From Stenotrophomonas maltophilia (GTDB taxonomy: Bacteria; Pseudomonadota; Gammaproteobacteria; Xanthomonadales; Xanthomonadaceae): a stretch of DNA of 64,000 bases. Position numbers and translations under genes: made by a program. Below, one piece after another: positions 25,686 to 33,001 of this stretch (within the stretch, counting starts at the first letter, position 1; every line of letters starts with the position of its first letter). The notes beneath the pieces were generated by a model. That model did no database searches. It was not told the origin of the DNA and saw nothing but the letters and a program-made list of their open reading frames with translations. Location: assembly GCA_009912235.1 (NCBI GenBank), contig WNDS01000002.1, positions 682,001 through 746,000 on the forward strand. The letters run 5' to 3'.

Positions 25686-28600
25686 TTAGAGCCCGATTTC
25701 GACACGGGCAACCCCGGTCGAGTCCCGCAAAATCCAATCCCTGCCAGTGAAGCGCGACGAACCCGACCCATCCGCAGCGTTGAACTCAGCAACGCCTGCC
25801 TTGTCCAGGCGCCAAAGCGGCCTTCCCTGAGAATCAACAGCATTCGACTTGACCTCGTTTCCGATCATCGCGTTGGTAATCCAAGCGTCTCCGATCAGCG
25901 CCTGGTTGATGAAGGTCTGCCCGCCCTGAATCACGAACGGGGCGGTGACCTGCTCATTGGCCACGTTGATCACCGCAAATCGGTCTGCCTGGAACAGAAT
26001 CTGGCTCTGGTAGCTGCCATCTGGCTGGTTCTCGATGCCGATGCCCATGCCGGCCGCGTAGAACTTGCCATTGGCGCTGATCTGCAGCTTCAGGCTCCAC
26101 GATGCCGAGATGCGGCCATCCATGTCCACCACAGCCTGACTGTTCTGCTGGACGATGGCCCGCGTCTCGCCCACCGACGCCTCGGTGGTTTCCACCTGCT
26201 CCGACAGCGCGTAATCACCGGTGGCGATCACCGACAGCGTGGTGATGGTGCCCGCGAAGGATGTTTCGTCACCGGCGTTCCAGTCCTCATCGCCGGCATG
26301 CTCGGCGCTGTACTGCGCAACCAGGCCATCCACCTTGGTGCCCACCGCGGCTACCTTGCCGTCCACCTGGGTGACGCGCAGGTCCAGCTGATTCACCCGG
26401 CCGACCAGCGCGCCGGCCTCGGCCACCGCATCGCCCACGTTGATCCACTTCGTGCCCGGCGGCGTCTCGTTGCCGTTGCCCGGCCCCTTCCACTGCCAGA
26501 TCTTGCCGCCGTACATCACGGTCTGGCCCGGCTCGTAGGTAGCGCCCTCGGCCCACACCAGTGGCACCAGATCGCCGATGCTGTTGATCTTGGTCTGCAG
26601 GCTCTGGCCCAGTGCGCTCTCGTTGATCTTGCCGGAGAAGTACCGGTCGTAATCGGCCTGATTGGTGCTGGCCTCGCCCATGACGCCGACACCCACCGGA
26701 TACCACGGGCCGATGTTGCCGCTGCGGTCCACCAGCCGGCCCCAGAAGAAGAAGAAGCGCGCGCCGGCGGCCAGGCCGTCCAGCTGCAGGCGATTCTGCG
26801 GGTAGGCGTAGTCGCCGAGCTTTACCGCGCTTTCCCGGTTCGGGCCGTTGCTGCGCCAGATCTCCGTCCGCTCGGTGTCGGTGGCGCCCTGAGGGAAGCC
26901 CCATTCCAGCGCGATGGCGAACGGCAGCGACGTCGTGGTCAGCGACGTCAGCGCCGGCGGCGGCGTGGTCTTGCCCTCGATGGTGGTCAGCGGGCTCAGG
27001 GTCGGCTGGGACACCGCGCCTACGGCATTGATCGCCCGCACGCGCGCCAAGTACTGCCCGGAGTAGATCCCGCGCACCTCGATGCTCTGCGTGGACACCC
27101 TGCCCGCCCGCACCCAGTCCTGGTAGCCGCGCTTCCACTCCACGTCGTAGGCCACGGCCTTGTCGGCCTGGTCCCACGCGATGGTCAGCACGTGCGTGGC
27201 GATGCCCTGGTCAATGACCGAGTGCGAGGACAGGTGCACGTTGGCCGGCGGCGGCTGCACGCTGGGCGGGATGATGCTGATCGGCGGCTGCTCGATCCGG
27301 GTGCCGTCATCGATGGCCGCGAACTTGCCCGGCACGTGCTTCAGGCCCACCACGTCGTAGCAGATGCCGTCGTCACCGGTGATCGGACGCTCGGTGATCG
27401 ACAGGACGCGGAACTGCTGCAGCGCCAGCTCCGGCGATTCCATGGCCCACACCGACTGCTCCACCGGCACAGCAGACCACGGCGCGGTCACCCGCACCTC
27501 GTTGCCGTTGATGGACTGGATGGTCCGGGTCTCGGTGCGGCCGCTGGGCAGCGTGGCGTGCACGGTGTGCCCGGGAGCGGCAGCCTCCGGCACCCGGTCC
27601 AGCACCAACGTGCTGGCGCCGGCGCTTCGGATGCGCCCACCCATGCGACGTCCGGCCCGGTCCGGGTCGCCCACGCGGATCACGTCCCCGACCGACACCC
27701 GCAGCGAGTCCAGGCCAACCGAGAAGGCGACGGTGCCCGTCTCGAGGGTCTCGCTGTACAGGATATGGTTGCCGATGCGTTGCGCTTGGCCGCGGCTGTG
27801 GCAACCGAATGCGATCACGCTGGTGCTGTTGATGCCATAGCGGGCAATCCTGCTGCGCAACTGCACCGTTTCCACCTTCTGCCGGCCGAAATCGTCAGGA
27901 TCTGTCCACGAGACCTGTGCAACCGTGTGCCGCGCCCGGCGCCCGATCCCTTCGTACTTGAACTCGCCACCGATCACGTTCGCCGCGGTGTAGGTCCAGC
28001 TCGGATCCTTCGGCATGTCGGCCGAGGCCATGACCTGGCCAGCGGCGTAGTAGCTGATGCCCCGGAACATGGAGGCCATGTCCTGCAGCACCTTGAAGGC
28101 GTCGGCCTCTGTCTGCAGGTACAAGCTGCAGGTGAAGCGCGGCTCCATGCCGCCCATGCCGTCGCTCACCAGCTGGTCGCAGTAGCGCGCGATCGCGTAC
28201 AGGTTCCACTTGTCGACGTAGGCCTGCGGGATGCGGTGGCCCAGGCCGAAGCGGTCATTGGTCACGATGTCGTAGAACACCCATGCCGGGTTGTTCGTCC
28301 ACGCAGACTTGAACGTGCCATCCCACACACCGGTGTAGGTGCGGGTCAGCGGATCGTAGTTGCTGGGCACCCGGATGATCCTGCCCCAGATGCGGTAGGC
28401 ACGCGCCGGCACGCTCTGGAACTGGCTGGCGTCGACCTGTACCGCGGCAAGGGCGCAGTTCGGGTAGCGAAGCTTGGCGTCGATGACCTCGGTCAGCGAT
28501 ACCACCGTGGTGGTGTCGGCGATGGTCGAGCTGTTCGCATTCGGGGTCACCCGCCGGATGCGCACCTGCCACTGGTTGCCGGCCGGCAGGTCGATGCGAT

Positions 28601-29207
28601 GGCTGCGCTCGTAGGCAGTGGTGGTCTTGGCCGAGTACGCCGTGGTCAGCACCGTGTTGAACGGCCCGTTGTTGGTGGACAGGTCGATGGCATAGCTGAT
28701 GCTGTAGCCCTCGGTGTCCCCGTTCTCGGTGTTCACCTTCTGCAGCTGCGGCACAGCCAGGCGCACGCGCACGGCCGACAGGGAGACGCCGGAAACCGTG
28801 CGCGTCACCGGCGCGTTGCTGCGCAGCTCGGTGTTAACGAGGATCTCGTTCTCCACCGACGGGAAGCCGGCGATGTACGGCTGGTCCTGCGTGCCGGCGC
28901 GGGTGTCGATGCCGACGCCCTGGAAGTTCAGGCTGCCGTCGGCGTTCTGCACCGGCACCTGGTCCAGGTAGACCGACTGATTGCCGGCCACCAGCCCACG
29001 GATCTCGCCCTCGCTGATCAGATCCAGCACGCGCGCGTAGGAGATGGAGCGCAGGGTGTCCGGGGATTCCACCGGCTCGCGCGCTTTGCTCTGGCCCTTC
29101 TTGGCGCCGGCCAAGCCGACGGCGGTGCCACCCATCGGGGCCAGCTCCTGGCGCACGGCGCTGACGATGGGCAGCTGGCGCATGACGGCCGCACTGTGGT
29201 TTGCCAT
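25686..29207 (-). CDS. Lambda J-like tail tip / host-specificity protein
   Basis: The product is 1173 residues. The N-terminal third matches tip attachment proteins of siphoviruses (ISYARVLDLISEGEIRGLV; VPVQNADGSLNFQGVGIDTRAG). Fibronectin-III-like segments follow (around LTIAWDQADKAVAYDVEWKRG). Then come a coiled-coil stretch (VAEAGALVGRVNQLDLRVTQV) and a DUF1983-like C-terminus (KLQISANGKFYAAGMGIG). It forms the central tip and recognises the host receptor. The ATG at 29207 overlaps no gene and follows the I-like gene by 2 bp. Confidence 0.93.
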   Translation of the reverse strand: MANHSAAVMRQLPIVSAVRQELAPMGGTAVGLAGAKKGQSKAREPVESPDTLRSISYARVLDLISEGEIRGLVAGNQSVYLDQVPVQNADGSLNFQGVGIDTRAGTQDQPYIAGFPSVENEILVNTELRSNAPVTRTVSGVSLSAVRVRLAVPQLQKVNTENGDTEGYSISYAIDLSTNNGPFNTVLTTAYSAKTTTAYERSHRIDLPAGNQWQVRIRRVTPNANSSTIADTTTVVSLTEVIDAKLRYPNCALAAVQVDASQFQSVPARAYRIWGRIIRVPSNYDPLTRTYTGVWDGTFKSAWTNNPAWVFYDIVTNDRFGLGHRIPQAYVDKWNLYAIARYCDQLVSDGMGGMEPRFTCSLYLQTEADAFKVLQDMASMFRGISYYAAGQVMASADMPKDPSWTYTAANVIGGEFKYEGIGRRARHTVAQVSWTDPDDFGRQKVETVQLRSRIARYGINSTSVIAFGCHSRGQAQRIGNHILYSETLETGTVAFSVGLDSLRVSVGDVIRVGDPDRAGRRMGGRIRSAGASTLVLDRVPEAAAPGHTVHATLPSGRTETRTIQSINGNEVRVTAPWSAVPVEQSVWAMESPELALQQFRVLSITERPITGDDGICYDVVGLKHVPGKFAAIDDGTRIEQPPISIIPPSVQPPPANVHLSSHSVIDQGIATHVLTIAWDQADKAVAYDVEWKRGYQDWVRAGRVSTQSIEVRGIYSGQYLARVRAINAVGAVSQPTLSPLTTIEGKTTPPPALTSLTTTSLPFAIALEWGFPQGATDTERTEIWRSNGPNRESAVKLGDYAYPQNRLQLDGLAAGARFFFFWGRLVDRSGNIGPWYPVGVGVMGEASTNQADYDRYFSGKINESALGQSLQTKINSIGDLVPLVWAEGATYEPGQTVMYGGKIWQWKGPGNGNETPPGTKWINVGDAVAEAGALVGRVNQLDLRVTQVDGKVAAVGTKVDGLVAQYSAEHAGDEDWNAGDETSFAGTITTLSVIATGDYALSEQVETTEASVGETRAIVQQNSQAVVDMDGRISASWSLKLQISANGKFYAAGMGIGIENQPDGSYQSQILFQADRFAVINVANEQVTAPFVIQGGQTFINQALIGDAWITNAMIGNEVKSNAVDSQGRPLWRLDKAGVAEFNAADGSGSSRFTGRDWILRDSTGVARVEIGL

Positions 29208-29209
29208 GG

Positions 29210-29821
29210 TCACAGCTGGTCCTCCGCGTAGATGCCGCCGCTGATGATTGCCGAGCCCACCATCATCCCCTTGGTGTCGTGGCCGCCGTAGGCCAGCGGC
29301 ACCGGGCCGCCCTGAGCCTGCGTGTTGACGGTTCCGTTCATGCTGTAGCTCGGCTGATTCTCGGGTTTGTCCTTGGCGCCCGTGCCCTTGGGCACCGGTG
29401 CGAGGATCTGTGCGATGCCACCCAGCGCCATGGACAGACCCAGGCTTGCGCCGGCGGTGTAGGCAGCCAGGGCAAAGCCGGTGGCGCCGATGCTCAGCCA
29501 GGTGGCAACGCCCCACAGCACGCCGCCGACGATGGTCTGCAGGAAGCCGCTCTTGGCGCCCACCAGCACCGGCGCGATCTTGATCACGTCCTCGCCCGGC
29601 GGGTCCAGCAGCTGGTCCTTGCCCAGGTTCTGCTTACCGATGAAGACGGCGAAGCGGATGCCCTTCCCTTCCGCCTCCAGCAGGAACTGCTGGAAGCCGT
29701 CGTACAGCACCCCCAGCGCGCGCACGGCCTCGGCGGGGTTGGCCACCGCCAGCAGGTGCTCACGGCCGAACCGCTTTCCCAGCTGGCCATACAGCCGGAT
29801 CTTGCGCAGGCGATCAGCCAC
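29210..29821 (-). CDS. Tail assembly protein, lambda I-like
   Basis: This 203-residue protein begins with an ubiquitin-like fold (RKIRLYGQLGKRFGREHLLAVANPAEAVRAL). A Gly/Ala-rich hydrophobic stretch and a Gln/Asn-rich end (NTQAQGGPVPLAYGG) follow. This is the standard layout of lambda gpI, required for tail initiator assembly. It overlaps the K-like gene by 8 bp. Confidence 0.88.
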   Translation of the reverse strand: MADRLRKIRLYGQLGKRFGREHLLAVANPAEAVRALGVLYDGFQQFLLEAEGKGIRFAVFIGKQNLGKDQLLDPPGEDVIKIAPVLVGAKSGFLQTIVGGVLWGVATWLSIGATGFALAAYTAGASLGLSMALGGIAQILAPVPKGTGAKDKPENQPSYSMNGTVNTQAQGGPVPLAYGGHDTKGMMVGSAIISGGIYAEDQL

Positions 29822-30552
29822 GGCGTGCCTCCTTGTGGCGCACGATGTACCGGGTCCGCTCGGCCCACATGCCCCCGTAGACGGCCTTCTCGGACAGCCG
29901 GCCGTACAGGTGGTGCAGCATCAGGTCATCGCCCAGGTATACGCCGGCGTGGTTCGGCACGGGTGAGCGCACCTGCATCAGGATCATGTCGCCGCGCTGC
30001 GGCTCCCCGTCGATGAGCTCGAAGCCCTCAGCGCGCAGGCGCTCCAGGCTGTAGAGCTCCTGCCCCTTGTCCCGCCAGCAGTCCTCGCGCTCGTACTGGC
30101 TGAGCGGAATGCCCAGCGCGCGCGTAGAAGTCCCGCACCAGGCTGTAGCAGTCGAGGATGCCGCGGGCGAACTGCCGGCCCTCCAGCGGGGCCAGGTAGC
30201 CGCAGGGCTGGATGGTCTGCACGTCGTGGCACGCAGGATCCTCGCCCAGCGCCTGGCCAACGCTGACGATGTGCCACGGCAGGCCGCTGGCCTCGCACAT
30301 GACGCGGTCGGCATCGGAGGCGGCGGCCGAGGCGTTCGGGTGGCTGTGCACCACCGCCAGCACTTCGCCCAGGTCGTCGGCGGCGGCGTAGTCCTCGGCC
30401 GGCAGGTGGAACTGATCCTCCGGCTTGGCCGCGGCATTGCTGCAGCGCACGTAGGCCTCGCCGGCGGCGGTGGCCACGATCAGGCCGCAGCACTCGCGCG
30501 GGTACTCGGCGATGGCGTGCGCCTGGATAGCCTGCAGGGTGGTCTGTTCCAT
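29814..30552 (-). pseudogene. Tail assembly K-like JAMM plus NlpC/P60 peptidase, frameshifted
   Basis: The first frame starts at 30552 (MEQTTLQAIQAHAIAEYPRECCGLIV) and includes a JAMM domain (HSHPNASAAASDAD, HxH-x7-SxxD). It reaches the NlpC/P60 nucleophile segment DCYSLVRDFYARA. The conserved continuation LGIPLSQYERE and the catalytic-His segment NHAGVYL lie in another frame that stops at 29814. The switch falls in the GC dinucleotide run at about 30115-30124; adding GC or removing one base restores the frame. As read, the product is a JAMM domain plus a truncated peptidase. Confidence 0.85.
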
Positions 30553-30563
30553 GGATCGCTCAC

Positions 30564-30587
30564 GAAAAAGCCCGCGCGAGGCGGGCT
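30564..30587 (-). terminator. Hairpin terminator inside the tail operon
   Basis: On the minus strand AGCCCGC-CTCGC-GCGGGCT is followed by TTTTTCG. It lies between the L-like gene (stop at 30617) and the K-like gene (start 30552). Read-through by a modified polymerase would be needed for full K-I-J expression. Confidence 0.75.
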
Positions 30588-30616
30588 GTGGGGTTGCTGT
30601 CGAGGTGCTGCCGAGA

Positions 30617-31312
30617 TCAGGTGCGGACCAGGCCCGCCGCCGGGAAGCCGCCATAGGGCAGCTCGTTGTTCTCGCCGAACCGGCGCTTGCAGCTGCGGAC
30701 CAGGCCGGCGCACACGTCACGCCCCGGGTCATCCACCGGGTTGTCGTTGATATCGAAGTAGGCCGAGCCGGTATAGCTGCAGTAGGGTCCCCGGTAGCCG
30801 CCGCGCAGCAGCCAGGTGCACACGTTGGACATGATCTGCCGGCCCGGCAGTACCTCGCCGTTGAGGTCGATGGCCGTGGCCAGCTCGAACTCCACGTATT
30901 CCTTGGTCTCGGCCACCTTGCGCTCGATGAACCAGATCTCATCGGGGAAGAACTCGCCCGGGTCGGCGGTCGGGTTGCCCTCGGGGAAGTTCGCTGCGTC
31001 CAGGTACTTCACCAGGGTCTGCCGGCGCACGATCCGCGCGCCCACCAGATCATCGAAGAGCTGGCACATGACCCCGATGCGGCCATCGATGTTCCCGACC
31101 TTCAACTTCGGCGCTGGCTGCTGGTCGCTGGTCCTCCCGAAGCCGTCGGCCTCGATTGGCCAGGCCCCGTACTGCTGTCCCTGCCACCAGATGACGCCGG
31201 TCTGCAGGTGCTGGTGGAACCAGAGCTGATCGGCATGGAGCGCGGTGGCATCGAGCTCGAACAGGGTTACCCGGCCGCCGGGCTCCAGCTGCTGGGCATC
31301 GGCGGTGATCAT
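30617..31312 (-). CDS. Minor tail protein L-like, predicted iron-sulfur
   Basis: This 231-residue protein of the lambda gpL family acts in tail-tip assembly. The C-terminal third has four cysteines, CTWLLRGGYRGPYC and DVCAGLVRSC. This corresponds to the four ligands of the [4Fe-4S] cluster described for lambda gpL, though the first spacing is longer (13 instead of 9). It overlaps the upstream gene by 4 bp. Confidence 0.88.
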   Translation of the reverse strand: MITADAQQLEPGGRVTLFELDATALHADQLWFHQHLQTGVIWWQGQQYGAWPIEADGFGRTSDQQPAPKLKVGNIDGRIGVMCQLFDDLVGARIVRRQTLVKYLDAANFPEGNPTADPGEFFPDEIWFIERKVAETKEYVEFELATAIDLNGEVLPGRQIMSNVCTWLLRGGYRGPYCSYTGSAYFDINDNPVDDPGRDVCAGLVRSCKRRFGENNELPYGGFPAAGLVRT

Positions 31313-31779
31313 TCCAGCACCGCCTTCTCATCGTTGCCCAGCGGCAGCTCTGCGGCGCCCGGCCAGTTGAAGGTTTCCGGCTGCGGCAGCAGCGCCCGCA
31401 CCTGGTCCCACGTCTCGATGCCCACCGGCGGGGCCAGCACCAGCTGCTCCAGCGCCAGGTTGACCGCGTCGCGCCAGGCAACCATCGCCCGCGCCTCATC
31501 ACGGTAGCGCGGCACGCCGCTGTTGAAGTAGCTGCAGCAGCTCTCCACCGTGTCGTAGTTGCGCGCCTGCACCCATGCCGTCATCCACTCCCATGCCGCA
31601 GCTCGGATGGCCTGGTAGTGCTGCGGGCTGTGCAGGGCGTAGGGCAGTGGTGCCGGGGCGGGAGTGTTCCCGGCATCCAGCCATGCCCTGTACTCATCCC
31701 ACAGTCGGTGGCCCTCGGGGATGAACTCCTGCGTATCACTGCGCTTCACGATGTCAGGCCGGGAGGTCAGCTGGTACAT
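31309..31779 (-). CDS. Tail-fibre assembly-like protein
   Basis: This 156-residue protein contains RLWDEYRAWLDAGNTPAPAPLP, close to the W-xx-Y-xx-WL-xx-GN-xP pattern of Caudovirales tail-fibre assembly chaperones. It lies directly behind the fibre-like gene, as such chaperones do. The position, between M-like and L-like genes, is unusual. Start: ATG at 31779, 3 bp after the fibre gene stop. Family assignment is moderate. Confidence 0.6.
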   Translation of the reverse strand: MYQLTSRPDIVKRSDTQEFIPEGHRLWDEYRAWLDAGNTPAPAPLPYALHSPQHYQAIRAAAWEWMTAWVQARNYDTVESCCSYFNSGVPRYRDEARAMVAWRDAVNLALEQLVLAPPVGIETWDQVRALLPQPETFNWPGAAELPLGNDEKAVLE

Positions 31780-31781
31780 AT

Positions 31782-32662
31782 TCAAAGCTCCGCATCCAGG
31801 TCGATTCGCGCCCACGGCGCAGATGGGTTCAGGTATCCGGCAGCACCGGCGGTCTTGCCTGCAACCGCAAGAAGAATCGCCAGGTTGTTAGCAGATGCTG
31901 GCAGCAGTGTTGGCGTTGCTGGCGTTGAAGTGGGCCCCGCGCCGGTCATCACGAGCTGGCCGATGATCGACGCCGCAGGCCTCCGCCGCATATCAGGGAA
32001 GGTCAGCCATGCGATCGCCGTAGACGGATCGAGAACGACAGCTGCTGTGAAGGCTGAGCCATTTTCAAAATGGAACCGCCGCCAATACCACTGGCAAATC
32101 GCAAATTCTGTCGCCGGATCCCGAGGTACGTAGGCTCGCGCCGAATCCCCCTCTCCAACTTCGGGCGACTATAAGTGGCACCAGTTGCCGTCAGTTGCAC
32201 CACCATGTTGCCGCTACCAGATGGGGTCACCGTGACGCCTCGGCGGCCGCTCCCTGCGGTGATGGTGCCCGTAGCACCACCTACGCTTACGGTTATGGAA
32301 ACCGAGGGGTCCTCCACACTGATCGTCAGCTTCTTTCCCCAGGCGAGCTGGGGGGCTTCAACCACCTGCTGCAGTGGTCCGCTGGTGTGGGTGAAAACAC
32401 CGGTACTGGCGTTGATCGTGACGTTGCAGCCACCGGTGCCAGCTTTCCAGCGGTCGTAACCATATGCCCCCGCTGCCAACGCCCCACCAGCAAAATCGCG
32501 CTGGTTGATTGGCACGCCACAGTTGATGAGCATGTTGCCGATACCCAACGCCCCGTAGACTTCCTCGAAGTTGGCGTTGATCTTCTGCGTCATCAGCCGC
32601 GCCGGGTCGCCACTCTTGCTGTTAGGGTAGACGATGTCGATATCGATTTTCTGCAGCGCCAT
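31782..32662 (-). pseudogene. Tail-fibre-like protein, frameshifted
   Basis: The frame from ATG 32662 (MALQKIDIDIVYPNSKSGDPA) runs through RPKLERG. The natural continuation (DSARAYVPRDPATEFAICQWYWRRFHFENGSAF... ending ARIDLDAEL at 31782) is in another frame. The switch is at the G5 run, 32147-32151; one more G restores a product of about 293 residues. The CQWYWRRF segment matches the C-Q-x-Y/F-aromatic motif common near the end of phage tail-fibre proteins. As read, translation passes into an unrelated frame to 32003. Confidence 0.78.
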
Positions 32663-32670
32663 ATCGGCTC

Positions 32671-33000
32671 CTACGGCTGGAACGCCTGTTCGAAGGTTGC
32701 GGTGAGGCTGTGCGTGAGCCCGGTCGGGAACGGCTCGCCCTGCGCCGTGCACTCGAACATCAGCAGGCCACGCGGGCTTTGCCACAGGAACGAGCGCCCG
32801 ACGTGGGCATCGAGGAAGGCGATGATCTGATCGATCTGCGCCTTGGGCCCGGTGAAGGTGAGCGAGTAGCTACGGGCGCGTGGGTTGATGCCGTCCGCCG
32901 CGGTCTGCCGGTAGCCGTCGCCGAACTGCGCGCGCTTCACCGAATCCTTGATCGTGCTGCCGCCCGTGCTGGTCGGCACCCAGGTGAAGGTATCTGCCAT
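32671..33000 (-). CDS. Minor tail protein M-like
   Basis: This 109-residue protein of the lambda gpM family has FTWVPTSTGGSTIKDSVKRAQFGDGYRQ at the N-terminus and LTATFEQAF at the end. It works in the tail tip between the tape measure and L. The start follows the tape-measure stop within 2 bp. Confidence 0.92.
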   Translation of the reverse strand: MADTFTWVPTSTGGSTIKDSVKRAQFGDGYRQTAADGINPRARSYSLTFTGPKAQIDQIIAFLDAHVGRSFLWQSPRGLLMFECTAQGEPFPTGLTHSLTATFEQAFQP

Positions 33001-33001
33001 A

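Noticed and set aside
26298..29231. 977-codon plus-strand open frame opposite the J-like gene
   Set aside because: It is the antisense shadow of a well-supported tail-tip gene; its composition (His, Arg, Gly, Val) is typical of an artefact.
29814..30552. Programmed frameshift instead of mutation in the K-like gene
   Set aside because: The site is a GC-dinucleotide run with no classical slippery heptamer, and K proteins are known as single-frame products; damage or error is more likely.
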